Below, piece by piece: positions 53,594 through 64,000 of a DNA stretch of 64,000 nucleotides; the stretch's first letter is position 1, and each line of letters starts with the position of its first letter. Position numbers and translations under genes: made by a program. The stretch comes from Hemerocallis citrina (lineage: Eukaryota > Streptophyta > Magnoliopsida > Asparagales > Asphodelaceae). The notes below the pieces were generated by a model. It saw only the letters and a list, made by a program, of their open reading frames with translations, made no database searches and was not told where the DNA came from. The stretch is taken from assembly GCA_017893485.1 (NCBI GenBank), contig CM030368.1, positions 113,292,220 to 113,356,219 on the forward strand, in the 5' to 3' direction.

Positions 53594-54604
53594 ATGGCTA
53601 GAAGAGGAGCTAGAAACGGGGAAGGTCTGGATTTGGAAACGGAACTTGCGAAGGTCTATCAGACGCTCAACACCGTGGCCATGAATCAGAACCAAGGAAG
53701 GGGACCTGCGAATCCGGTGCCCGAAGCGATTAAACTAGTGGAATCGTTCAAACGGATGAAACCACCTATCTTCGAAGGGAAGTCAGACCCTGATGTGGCT
53801 GACAACTGGATTCGTCAAGTAGAGACGATCTTTGAAGTGCTAGAGACCCCTGAAGGCAGTAAGGTGAAGTTGGCGACTCTGCAACTTGAGAAGGATGTGG
53901 CTGTTTGGTGGCAGTCGATGAAGTGGACCATGGGAGGCATAGTTCTTGGCTGGGAGGAATTTTTGGAAGAATTCTGCAGTCACTATTTTCCCTCCGATGT
54001 TCTGGAGAAGAAGGCTATGGAATTTCTATCACTACAGCAAGGTGGCATGTCAGTGAGAGAGTACGAGACCAAGTTTACTCAGCTCTCTAGGTATGCTCCT
54101 GAACTAGTGATGGATGAAGCGAAGAAGGCTCGTAAGTTCGAGCATGGATTGAGGCCGAGCTTGAGGTCCCAGATGATACCTCTTGGTATCAGAAGATTCG
54201 ACAAGTTGGTCAAGAGAGCAGCAGCCACTGAAGCAGACATGGAGCAGTTTCATGTTGTTCAGAACCGGAGGAACAACTGACAGTCTGGAAAGAGGCCCGC
54301 CAATTCTGGAAATTTCAAGGGACAACCATCTGCACAAAGGTTCAAACCGATAGGGGTGAACGCTATTAGTGTGGCTGGAGGACCTGGGAACAATGTGGTA
54401 AGACCTCCTGCGGTGACTTGCTTCAACTGTGGTGAGACGAGACATTACAAATCTCAATGCCCCAAGCCACGAAATGGTAATCGCGATGCACCAATGCAGC
54501 AGACTGGGAAGAGACCGTACTAACCAGGGCGAGTATTTGCCTTGACGGAAGCTGATGCTGATGAAGTAGATCATGTCATCACTGGTACGAGGGCGGATGT
54601 TTAG
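53594..54604 (+). pseudogene. Gag of element 3
   Basis: The ATG at 53594 (MARRGARNGEGLDLE) is chosen because upstream sequence in the frame is leader-like and AT-rich. Retrotrans_gag domain: MKPPIFEGKSDPDVADNWIR, LEKDVAVWWQSMKW and FCSHYFPSDVLEKKAMEFL. Stop TGA at 54278, then in the same frame a zinc knuckle CFNCGETRHYKSQC (Arg where Gly is usual in GETGHY), TAA at 54521 and TAG at 54602. It packages element RNA. The protease frame that follows is shifted by one. Family assignment is firm; function is lost. Confidence 0.92.
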
Positions 54605-54636
54605 AGGTTTTTGTCATTTCTTTTTCCTGCTATTTA

Positions 54637-56355
54637 GTGAACTATTACGTAATGAGTGTGTATTATGTAATAGGAGAACTTTATCTTAATGGAATGAAAG
54701 CTGTTGTGTTGTTCGATACTAGATCCTCTCATACTTTTGTGTCTCCTAAATTTGCTAAAGTGTTGGGAGTTGAACCGAAGATTTTTCCAGGCAAGATCTT
54801 AGCAGTGGCTACTCCATCAGGGAAAACTTTAACCACTGATCGGTACTATGCGGATTGCGAGATTGTGATTGGGGACAGAATCTTCGGAATTGATCTGATC
54901 GAGCTGACTATCTTGGGAGTCGATGTTATCATTGGCATTGATTGGATGTCGGTGTACAGTGCAAGCATCGAGTGCAAGACCAAGACAGTAACAGTGAAGG
55001 CTCCAGGTGAACATGAAGTCACTTTCCAAGGGAAGAAGAAGTGTTGTAGGCTGGTGGCAGCTATCCCCAAGGAAGAGATTCCTATGGAAGTGCAAGGAAT
55101 TCCTGTGGTTCGGGACTATCCGACCGTGTTCTTGGATTATTTTCCTGGGTTACCCCCGCATCGTGATGTAGAGTTCAGCATCACTGTTCAACCGGGAAGT
55201 GCACCCATTTCTAAGGCACCGTATAGGATGGCTCTAGTGGAACAGGATGAGGTGAAACGGCAGATTGAGGAACTGTTGGAGAAATGCTTTATTCAACCTA
55301 GTGCGTCACCTTGGGGAGCACCAATGCTTTTGGTAAAGAAGAATGATGGATCGATGAGAATGTACATCGATTACCGAGAGCTGAATAAGGTTACTGTTCA
55401 GAATAAGTATACTATTCCTCGAATTGATGACTTATTCGATCGTCGACAAGGAGCAGCTGTTTTCTCCAAAATAGATCTTCGATCAGGATATCACCAAGTT
55501 CGAGTGAAAGCTGAAGATGTGCACAAAACTGCATTTAGAACTCGACATGGGCATTACGAATTCTTAGTTATGCCATTTGGAGTGACGAATGCACCCGCAA
55601 TCTTCATGGATTTGATGAACAGAGTTTTGAGGTCATTCATTGATTCTTTCGTCGTGGTGTTTATCGACGATATCCTCGTGTACTCCAAGTCAGAAGAGGA
55701 GCACACCGAGCATCTGGCAGCAGTTTTGAAGAAGCTGGAAGAGCGGGAGTTGTATGCCAAGCTATCCAAGTGTGATTTCTGGAAATCTGAAGTGGCATTC
55801 CTAGGTCACATCCTTTCTAAGGAGGGAGTGGCAACTGACCCTCAGAAAATAGAGCCAGTGAGAGATTGGGCTAGGCCAACTACAGTAAAGGAAGTCAGAA
55901 GTTTTCTTAGAATGACTGGATACTACAGGAGATTCATTCGAGGTTATGCTCAGATAGCCGTGCCGCTTACTGGTCTGACCAAGAGGAATGTGAACTTCAA
56001 GTGGACTGAGCAATATGAGGCAAGCTTTCAGGAGTTAAAAGAGAAGCTGACTACTGCACCTATTTTGGCTTTGCCTAGAGCAGGTGTTGAGTATGATGTT
56101 TATAGCGATGCTTCACATCGTGGGCTTGGTTGTGTCTTAATGCAAGAAGGAAGAGTAATCGCTTATGAGTCTAGGCAACTACGACCACATGAGAAGAATT
56201 ACCCGACTCATGATTTGGAGTTGGCTGCGATTATCTTTGCCCTGAAGCAATGGAGGCACTATGTGTACGGTGAGAAATTGAACATGTACACGGACCACAA
56301 GAGTTTGAAGTACATATATCAGCAGAAGGATCTGAATTTGAGGCAGCGGAGATAG
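54637..56355 (+). pseudogene. Protease, reverse transcriptase and RNase H of element 3
   Basis: 572-residue segment. The protease active site at residues 27-29 reads D-T-R ([11 protein letters not shown]) instead of D-T-G: GGA to AGA at 54721, probably inactivating. Reverse transcriptase runs from about residue 180 to 390 with D280 ([13 protein letters not shown]) and the FIDD box at 342-345. RNase H follows from about 480 ([29 protein letters not shown]). TAG at 56353 stands where related proteins have Trp (RQRRWLE), then the same frame goes on. It copies element RNA to DNA. Confidence 0.94.
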
Positions 56356-57966
56356 TTGGAAGTGCTTAAGAACATGCGACCTGAGATCAAGTATCATCCT
56401 GGGAAAGCTAATGTTGTTGCTGATGCACTTAGTCGCAAGAGCAGTTTATCCAGTTTGATTACAACTCAGAAGCATCTAATTGAAGAGTTGGACCGAGCAG
56501 GTATTGAAGTTGTCTTGCAAGGATTGGAAGCATCTTTGGCTCAGTTGAGGCTTCAGCCTACTTTGAATGCAAGGATCATTGCAAGTCAGGAGGTTGATGC
56601 TGATATCTTGGAGATGAAGGAGCAGGTTGGTGCTGGTAGGTTGCCCGGATTTCAAATCAGGGATGGAGTGCTGTGGTATGGAGATAGGCTGTGTGTTCCA
56701 AATCAGGCGGACCTGAAAGAGAGTACTTCAGGAGGCACATACTACTCTTTTGTCGGTACATCCTGGGAGTACTAAGATGTACAAGGACATCAAATAGCAT
56801 TTCTGGTGGTCAGGTTTGAAGCGGGATGTGGCTGAATTTGTGGCGAAGTGTGAGGTTTGTCAGCTAGTCAAAGCCGAAAATCAGAGACCCGGAGGTTTAT
56901 TACAGCCGTTACCTATTCCGGAATGGAAGTGGATAATATCAGTATGGATTTCATTACGGGATTGCCTAAGAGTCCTAAAGGCAACGATGCGATTTGGGTT
57001 ATAGTCGATCGACTAACCAAGTCCGCTCACTTTTTGACGATGGAACTCACTGCTTCGATGGACAAGTTAGCTGAGATGTATGTTGGCGAGATCGTCCGGC
57101 TTCATGGTGTTCCGTCAACTATTGTGTCTAATCGAGATGCGCGGTTTACTTTGCATTTCTAGAGGAGTCTTCAGACAGATTTCAGCACTGCTTTTCATCC
57201 GCAAACCGATGGGCAGACCGAGAGAGTCAACCGTATTCTTGAGGATATGCTTCGGTGTTGTGTACTAGACTTTGGAGGCAGTTGGGAAAGGCATTTACCT
57301 TTGGTAGAGTTTGCCTACAACAACAGTTTTCAGGCTAGCATCGGGATGGCGCCGTACGAAGCTTTGTATGGCAGGAAGTGCAGAACACCTGTTTGTTGGT
57401 TTGAAGTTGGGGAGCGTCTGTTGTTTGGTCCTGAGCTTGTGCAGCAAACTTCTGAGAAGATTGATCTGATCAGGAAAAGGTTGATAGAAGCTCAGAGCAG
57501 GCAGAAAAGCTATGCAGACAACCGAAGAAGGGACCTTGAATTTGAGGTCGGTGACTTCGTCTTTCTAAAAGTATCGCCCAATAAAGGTGTGGTTCAATTT
57601 GGCAAAGGCGGAAAGTTAGCCCCGATGTTTATAGGCCCGTACAAGATATTGAAAAGGATCGGGAAAACTGCTTACCGGCTTGAGTTACCGAAAGAGTTAT
57701 CTTCGGTGCACAATGTCTTTCATGTGTCTATGCTGAGAGGTTATATTCCAGATCTGAGTCATCATTTGCCGGAAGTGCCGGAAGGTTTGCAGTTGGATCT
57801 GAATTACATCAAGTCTCAGGTCGAGATTGTTGATTGTCAAGAGAAAGTCTTGAGGAATAAGACGATACCGATGGTCAAGGTAGTCTGGAGAAACCATTTG
57901 GTTGAAGAGGCTACTTGGGAGTCTGAGGAGAGGATGTTGAAAGATTATCCTGAGCTTTTTGCTTGA
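56356..57966 (+). pseudogene. RNase H end, integrase and chromodomain of element 3
   Basis: After the TAG the frame gives PGKANVVADALSRKS (end of RNase H), then frame shifts near 56725 and 56930. The zinc-binding part lies in frame 2 (SVHPGSTKMYKDIK, CEVCQ), with a TAG in place of Gln at 56795. The catalytic core has D (SMDFITGLP), D (SNRDARFT) and E (HPQTDGQTERVNR), with a TAG after LHF near 57161. From 57247 the frame is open to 57966: APYEALYGRKCRTPVCW, then GPYKILKRIGKTAYRL, and a C-terminal chromodomain with MVKVVWRNHLVEEATWESEE. Chromodomains steer integration to modified chromatin. Intact motifs, broken frame. Confidence 0.92.
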
Positions 57967-58058
57967 TTTGTATTTTGTATTTTGTATTTTTTTTTCTTGT
58001 GTTTGTTGTGAGTGTTTGTTTTCTCGCTCTTGACTGTAGTTCCGGGGATTGAACTATT

Positions 58059-58070
58059 CTAAGGAGGGAG
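58059..58070 (+). other. Polypurine tract of element 3
   Basis: AAGGAGGGAG ends directly before the TG of the 3' LTR; it primes plus-strand synthesis. Confidence 0.88.
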
Positions 58071-61000
58071 TGTTTTAATGCCCCGATTTTCATTTTTGAA
58101 AATTATTTATTTTGCACGTAGTGTGCACGTGCAATATTTTGGTAATATTAAATGTTATGATTATTTTCTTCATGATGGGTATTAGTATATATATATGTGC
58201 TCTTTAATTATTTTTAAGTAAAGGCCTTTTTCAAATAAACGTAAGCCTTTCTTTTTAAAGCCCAAATTGAATTTATTTATTTTCTTTTTATAATTATTAT
58301 TTTGGCCCAAAAACTGAAGCCCATGAGCTATTTTATTTTTAAACACAAATTGTAATGTAGAATACATTTTAAAGATTATTTTTATGTAAAATATAATGTA
58401 CAAATTTTTGGAGGCAAATGCTTGCACGTGCATTGCACGTACACGTGCAAAGTGCACTTCCCAAGCATGGCCGGTTTTGGAGCTTTGGAGGGAAATAAAA
58501 AATTTCAAGTGGTTTCATGGTGGTGGTGGTTACTTGATCATGGGTGGTTAGTGTAACTCCTCCTTAAATCTTAGCCATTTGCTTCTAACTCCTACTTCAA
58601 TCTTAGCCATCCATTTCCCTAGATTTTTAGTATAAACCCCCACACCCCTAGCCTAGTTATTCTTGTGCTTATTATTTCCTCCAAACCTATAGTCTAAAAT
58701 ACATTATTTAGTAGTATTCAAGTGAGTAAAAGATTGAGAGATTGTGTGGGGATTGTGCTTGCATCAATCAAGAAGGGGAGGCCGGCATCATCAAGGGAAG
58801 GAGCTCTCGGTTTTGGTGTGCTTGGAGGCTCGAGTGCGCGCATTTAGGAGGAGGATCGTTCGTTTGCAAGGACATTCGTTTAGGAGTTGCTAGTTGTTTT
58901 TCTCTCCAACTAAGGTGGGTAAATTTTCCCTATTTCTAAGTAAGAATGCATGCTAGATTTGAATGAAAAAATGATGCATGAAAAAGATTAATAAGAGTAC
59001 ACATTTAATTGGAAAAATGATCTATAAATTGATTGAAATGTTGATGTGCAAATGCATGTGGTTCTATTATTAAAATTCAAGTTGTGTGCGACATGATTAT
59101 GGCTATGGAGTGTGTAAAGAAAACTTCGTTATTAGCACTAAGAATTATATGCAAGAGTTAGTAGTTTGGCAATATTGCTTTATGTGCTTAAATGGACTTT
59201 TTATGATAATGTTGTGATGAATGAATTAAGATATAGTTTGTATGTTGTGAAATGAATAAACACAGAAAATCGATGTAGAGAGTAGTGAAATTAAAATGTC
59301 GAAAAGAAAAAGAAATGTGTTCGTAGTAGTATATAATTCTAACCTAATTGTATGGTAGAAATGTGTTAATTATTGGGAAATACATATTTAATTATTGGAA
59401 AAATTATTTTTATGTACTGGAGTATAATTCATGACAGAAATGATTAATCTGGAATTTTTACAGTATGTTAGTAAGAGCAATTTGAAATGAAAATTTGATG
59501 AACATCGAAATGTTTTTACTAAACAGAGAGGGTCATTTTATTTTGAAATTCGAATTACACTATGACAACCCGAGCCTATAGCTCGAGTGGTCGGATCGCT
59601 TTTAATTGGTACAGTATATGCGGGGGTTTCTCCGAGGTTGAGGGATCGAATCCCGTTGATACCATATATTTTGTTTCGAACTTTTAAAATAATCAGTTTC
59701 GGCCGAGAGCACTTAATGCTCTCAGCCTCTCTTCTAACGCGTGCAGCACTCGGCCTAGTGGCCTGTGTTGGTTTACCTGTGGTCGCTGGTTCGACTCTTG
59801 GTCTCGGCTGTTGATTATGTTGTGGGAAAAATAATTTTTTTGGATGTTTTAATGATTAAAAAAAATATGGAAAAAATATGATTATTATCCTAAAATTATG
59901 TGGGACTTGCGAAAAATAGTTTGAGAATTATTTGCATGACGTGGAGTATGTTTAGAGAATAAAAGTATAATTTAGAACTATAAGTTCTATACTTGCATTT
60001 TATAAAAGTTGTACTTTGCAAAAGACTTAAAATGGAATATTAGAAAAGAAGTACGAATAAGAAAGGAATTATGTGAAGTGATGTGAATTATTCTCATTGG
60101 AGAATAGTGCGACAAATTATGAAGTGTAAATGTCCATCTTTAATTGAATAACTAGTGATGTGGTTTCTTTAATGTGAAAATAACATTTCATGAGTACATG
60201 ATGAATAGTTGAATTTCATGTATAATTATGGACTATTGAACAATTTAGAAATCATGATTGGAAAAGAGAAATATTTTTTGAGTATGACAACTCAACATGT
60301 GAATTTATGAATTGAAATTGAAAATTAGAGTATAGCCAAAACTCACACCGGCAAGTGAAAAATGATAAATTGTGATTTTTGACATTGAAAAGACCAGGTT
60401 TAGGTCATTATGAAATGAAAGAAATAAGACCGGTAGTAGTGAGAGGGCTAACTCTAGAGCTTTGATTTTGGTCATGATTTCATTAAAATTAAGGATTAGT
60501 TACATAGTGAAGAGGTGATGAAAGTAAGAGAAAAACATTGAGTATGAGGGCCATTGGATTGTCGGCGAGAGCGTATCCCAGGATGTCCCATGATGAGTCA
60601 TGATAGGGCGTGGATACTGCTCCAGAGTACCGTCCCGGTGGCAACGCTCGTGGGGTATTTGAAGACTGCGGGTGGTGTCATGTCTATGGTAGGAGCTGAA
60701 TTACCACAGGATGCTTGCATGATGAGTCATGTGTCAGTGCGTTGGGATTCCCTCCAGGGCGCCTAGACATAAGTTCGTATGTCAGAAAACATCTAGGATA
60801 CTTACCGTAGTTACAGTAATAGATTAAGTCATGACGAGGGATTGAACCCTACAAAGATGAAGAACGATTAAGGGCTTGCCCTCGAACCTATGTAGTATGG
60901 GATGCATAGAATCCAAACAAGTGCGCATTAGTGTCATATAATATAAATAATTGCATTAAGGACTAAGTGCACAATCACAACACGACATCAATAGGGTAGT

Positions 61001-61371
61001 CCCTTTAGTTTGATATGTGACAAGTTTGTGTTGCTAAATATGGAAAATAAGTTATACTATTTCCGGCATAGAGAGGATGGTCGTGTATAATGTTCGTCGG
61101 TTGAATAAACTGACGTACCCACAGTTTCGTATGCAGGGAATGACATGATAAATGTTAAAGAGGAACAGATGCTTAAAGATTATTCAAGTTGTTGTACATT
61201 CATTTAAATGTTGTAATTTTACTTCCGATGTGCAGTGTAAATTGTAAAGTTTCATGTAAACTATGATGTAAAGTGAAAAGTTTTAATTTCCTTGTAAAAT
61301 TGTACTAAATGAAGTGGAAAGATCCTGTAGAACTCTCGAATTCAGTTGTATTTGGGATTCGGGGCGTTACA
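58071..61371 (+). repeat. 3' LTR of element 3
   Basis: 3301 bp, TGTTTTAATGCCCC to GGGGCGTTACA, near-identical to the 5' LTR. The clearest difference is a ~22-bp extra stretch near 60046-60070 (AAGTACGAATAAGAAAGGA). Confidence 0.94.
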
Positions 61372-61376
61372 CTGAG

Positions 61377-61710
61377 AGATAGAATCGTCGAGCTAGAGGA
61401 GGAAATTGCATCGCTGAAACCTCAACCCGTAAGGAACAATGTTCGCAGTACATCATGTACTCGCGAAGAGAGTGAAAGAGGTATCTCGTTCTACAAACTT
61501 GCTACTCGTTCGCCTTCCGTTAGGCGGAGCCCAGCTGACGCTCAGAGTGGTGTTGCTGTTTCGTCTAGTGGCGCCTCGGTTGGGGCCACAGCAAGGATTA
61601 GTGGCGAAGGGGGTTCTCGCTTTGCTGGTTTAGAGTCGAGCTTAGAGGTTAAGCGACGCCGGCCTCGTGTGTCTTTGAACCGAAGCGTTCCCCTTCCAAA
61701 GAAGTGCTAA
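61377..61710 (+). pseudogene. Second antisense coiled-coil frame, copy A, 3' part
   Basis: Resumes after the duplicated CTGAG with RDRIVELEEEIASLKPQP and ends VSLNRSVPLPKKC at TAA 61708. It is collinear with copy B (IIELEEEIASLKPQP ... VPLPKKH) with no internal stop in this part. The tail is basic and Ser/Arg-rich. Confidence 0.82.
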
Positions 61711-61904
61711 ACAAGTTGTATTATGCTCTTGAAGTTATTGTAAAAATCTATTGTAGTGTCAGCCTTATACGGGCTTTTAATAAAAAAGTTTGTTTCGCTT
61801 TTGATGTTCGAATGTTGCGTTGGCTGGTATTAGTTTAAGTATTACTCCTCCAACTTTTGACCACTACTCAAAATCAGAAGCAAATCTTCCTTCTTATGTG
61901 CGAA
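61711..61904 (+). other. 3' flank of the antisense gene, copy A
   Basis: AT-rich, with TTAATAAAAAAG as a possible poly(A)-signal region; counterpart of 29062-29261. Confidence 0.45.
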
Positions 61905-63404
61905 CAACTTTTGGCCTACTTAATAGCGATTGAGAAGTGGAGTCGAGCCAAGTGTTGGACTCCGAACTCGTCGTTAGAGTTTGTTCAACGGTTGTGGGAG
62001 CAATTCCGAATGGCGAACCCCTTCTAGCCCGCTTAAGAGCGAGCTTGCGAAGAGGAGTCGAGCTAAGTGTTGGACTCCGAACTCGTCGTTAGAGTTTGTT
62101 CAACGGTTGTGGGAGCAATTCCGAATGGCGAACCCCTTCTAGCCCGCTTAAGAGCGAGCTTGCGAAGCGGAGTCGAGCCAAGTGTTGGACTCCGAACTCG
62201 TTGTTAGAGTTTGTTCAACGGTTGTGGAAGCAATTCCGAATGGCGAACCCCTTCTAGCCCGCTTAAGAGCGAGCTAAGAGGAGTCGAGCCAAGTGTTGGA
62301 CTCCGAACTCGTCGTTAGAGTTTGTTCAACGGTTGTGGGAGCAATTCTGAATGGCGAACCCCTTCTAGCCCGCTTAAGAGCGAGCTTGCGAAGAGGAGTC
62401 GAGCCAAGTGTTGGACTCCAAACTCGTCGTTAGATTTTGGTCAACGGTTATGGGAGCAATTCCGAATGGCGAACCCTTTCTAGCCCGCTTAAGAGAGAGC
62501 TTGCGAAGAGGAGTCGAGCCAAGTGTTGGACTCCGAATTCGTCGTTAGAGTTTGTTCAACGGTTGTGGGAGCAATTCCGAATGGCGAACCCCTTCTAGCC
62601 CGCTTAAGAGCGAGCTTGCAAAGAGGAGTCGAGCCAAGTGTTGGACTCCGAACTCGTCGTTAGAGTTTGTTCAACGGTTGTGGGAGCAATTCCGAATGGC
62701 GAACCCCTTCTAGCCCGCTTAAGAGCGAGCTTGCGAAGAGGAGTCGAGCCAAGTGTTGGACTCTGAACTCGTCGTTAGAGTTTGTTCAACGGTTGTGGGA
62801 GCAATTCCGAATGGCGAACCCCTTCTAGCCCGCTTAAGAGCGAGCTTGCGAAGCGGAGTCGAGCCAAGTGTTGGACTCCGAACTCGTTGTTAGAGTTTGT
62901 TCAACGGTTGTGGAAGCAATTCCGAATGGCGAACCCCTTCTAGCCCGCTTAAGAGCGAGCTAAGAGGAGTCGAGCCAAGTGTTGGACTCCGAACTCGTCG
63001 TTAGAGTTTGTTCAACGGTTGTGGGAGCAATTCCGAATGGCGAACCCCTTCTAGCCCGCTTAAGAGCGAGCTTGCGAAGAGGAGTCGAGCCAAGTGTTGG
63101 ACTCCAAACTCGTCGTTAGATTTTGGTCAACGGTTATGGGAGCAATTCCGAATGGCGAACCCTTTCTAGCCCGCTTAAGAGAGAGCTTGCGAAGAGGAGT
63201 CGAGCCAAGTGTTGGACTCCGAATTCGTCGTTAGAGTTTGTTCAACGATTGTGGGAGCAATTCCGAATGGCGAACCCCTTCTAGCCCGCTTAAGAGCGAG
63301 CTTGCAAAGAGGAGTCGAGCCAAGTGTTGGACTCCGAACTCGTCGTTAGAGTTTGTTCAACGGTTGTGGGAGCTAAGTGTTGGACTCCGAACTCGTCGTT
63401 TGGG
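61905..63404. repeat. ~114-bp satellite, about 13 units (element 1)
   Basis: Same family as 29262-35537 but a distinct subtype: AGCCCGCTTAAGAGCGAGCTTGCG and GAACTCGTCGTTAGAGTTTG. Unique variants recur 683 bp apart (shortened GAGCTAAGAGGAGTC at about 62272 and 62955; GAGAGAGCTTGCG at about 62490 and 63173), so roughly 62000-62680 was duplicated as a block of six units. Confidence 0.95.
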
Positions 63405-63581
63405 TAAAGAGTAAAAGCAGAGAGATACAAGCAATTTTACAAGTAAAATATGAAAAAACCTTTTTTTTTTATTGATAACTAATAGTTGGCTGCTTCTGAG
63501 TTGCGAGCTGTTATTACGTGGGAGAAATAAAGGGAAAAAATACAAGTAAAAGGAGAGGAACGGTTCGACATCCCAGAATAC
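63405..63581 (-). other. Post-pol untranslated segment of element 1
   Basis: Counterpart of 35538-35714, between integrase stop and satellite; contains a T-rich run at about 63460. No coding sequence. Confidence 0.5.
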
Positions 63582-64000
63582 TTAGAGAGGCATTAATGCT
63601 CTCTCTTGGTATTTCAAAAGATGGTCGGCATTCCAAGTCCTGGGGATCTCTCTGCCTTCGAGGTCTTCTAGACGATATGTCCCGGGCCGAACTACTTTGG
63701 AGATCTTGTAGGGTCCCTCCCAATTTGGAGCTAGTTTACTCTTCTGTCCAGGAAAAAAGATTGCTAACTTTCTGAGGACCAAGTCCCCTTCTTTGAGGTC
63801 GGTAGTACGGACTCTCTTATTGTACGCCAACTCGGTCCTCCTCTGATAACCCTGTTGGCGGATTGATGCTCTTTCCCGTAACTCGTCGACCAAGTCTAAG
63901 TTTGCCCGAAGTTCTCTGGCATTCTGTTCTTCTTCGTAGGCAAGAAGGCGAGGAGAAGGTATGCCGACTTCCAGTGGGATCATAGCCTCGGACCCATAGG
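63582..64000 (-). CDS. Integrase C-terminus of Tat element 1, cut by the window edge
   Basis: Open to the window end. Encodes the end of integrase: IPLEVGIPSPRLLAYEEEQN, LKEGDLVLRKLAIFFPGQ, WEGPYKISKVVRPGTYRL, ending RALMPL. It closely follows the C-terminal 130 residues of the element 2 integrase. The catalytic core lies beyond base 64000, so its state is unknown; no stop is seen in this part. Confidence 0.9.
   Translation of the reverse strand, partial: YGSEAMIPLEVGIPSPRLLAYEEEQNARELRANLDLVDELRERASIRQQGYQRRTELAYNKRVRTTDLKEGDLVLRKLAIFFPGQKSKLAPNWEGPYKISKVVRPGTYRLEDLEGREIPRTWNADHLLKYQERALMPL

Larger units (their letters stand above)
49590..61371 (+). mobile_element. Ty3/gypsy chromovirus, Tekay type (element 3), complete with both LTRs
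   Basis: 11.8-kb element flanked by a perfect 5-bp duplication CTGAG (49585-49589, 61372-61376). 5' LTR 49590-52868, tRNA-iMet PBS, a leader ORF, gag, protease-RT-RNase H, integrase with C-terminal chromodomain, polypurine tract and 3' LTR 58071-61371. The chromodomain and 3.3-kb LTRs point to the Tekay/Del lineage. The two LTRs look more alike than those of element 2, so this is the younger insertion. Gag and pol carry several stops, so the element is full length but not coding-competent. Confidence 0.94.
20014..64000 (-). mobile_element. Ty3/gypsy Tat-lineage element 1 (outer), minus strand, extends past window
   Basis: Begins with its 3' LTR (20014-20603). Next on the + strand come a ~262-bp repeat field, an antisense PF04195/coiled-coil gene, a ~114-bp satellite and the start (C-terminal end) of integrase at 63582-64000, still open at the window edge. 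The antisense gene is broken by element 2 (23186-47429) and element 3 (49590-61371). With these removed, its own sequence is 20014-23185, 47430-49589 and 61377-64000. Tat membership is inferred from its near identity to element 2, where gag-pol is visible. Confidence 0.88.

Overview
This window is plant nuclear DNA, and nearly all of it is transposable elements nested inside one another. I see no convincing intact host gene, and no rRNA, tRNA or CRISPR locus. Evidence for a flowering plant, probably a eudicot: a CACTA transposon with TNP2/DUF4218/DUF4216 coding parts; Ty3/gypsy Tat-lineage elements with two RNase H domains and an antisense PF04195-type ORF; a Tekay-type chromovirus with chromodomain; a hAT MITE; and spliced GT-AG introns. 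I cannot name the species.

Layout. (1) Bases 1-11637: right-hand part of a CACTA (En/Spm) element on the + strand, its left end outside the window. It holds a decayed TNP2 transposase (1694-5363), two blocks of a ~307-bp tandem repeat, a possible two-exon second gene, palindromic subterminal repeats and a terminal TGTAGTG. (2) 11638-20013: decayed intergenic DNA with a clean 279-bp hAT MITE (13433-13711), a PF04195-type ORF split by a 2.6-kb solo LTR (15187-17771), and a short LTR plus primer-binding site followed by a chromovirus-like gag fragment. (3) 20014 to beyond 64000: a Tat-lineage element on the minus strand (element 1). A related Tat element (element 2, 23186-47429, TSD GAAAG) sits inside element 1's antisense gene. 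Element 2 is itself split in its second RNase H domain by a 5.3-kb solo LTR (37288-42596, TSD CGTTG). Further along the same antisense gene of element 1 sits a complete Tekay-type chromovirus on the + strand (element 3, 49590-61371, TSD CTGAG).

Gene organisation. In both Tat elements gag-pol runs on the minus strand. A separate gene with at least three exons runs on the + strand between a promoter-proximal ~262-bp repeat field and a ~113-bp satellite. It encodes a PF04195-type N-terminal half and a coiled-coil C-terminal half, followed by a second coiled-coil reading frame. Gag-pol and the antisense gene are therefore convergent and face each other across the satellite. Two copies of this gene can be compared in the window; removing the insertions aligns copy A with copy B and exposes nonsense mutations, lost splice sites and frameshifts in each. 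LTR comparison by eye gives about 4% divergence for element 2 and clearly less for element 3, which fits the nesting order.
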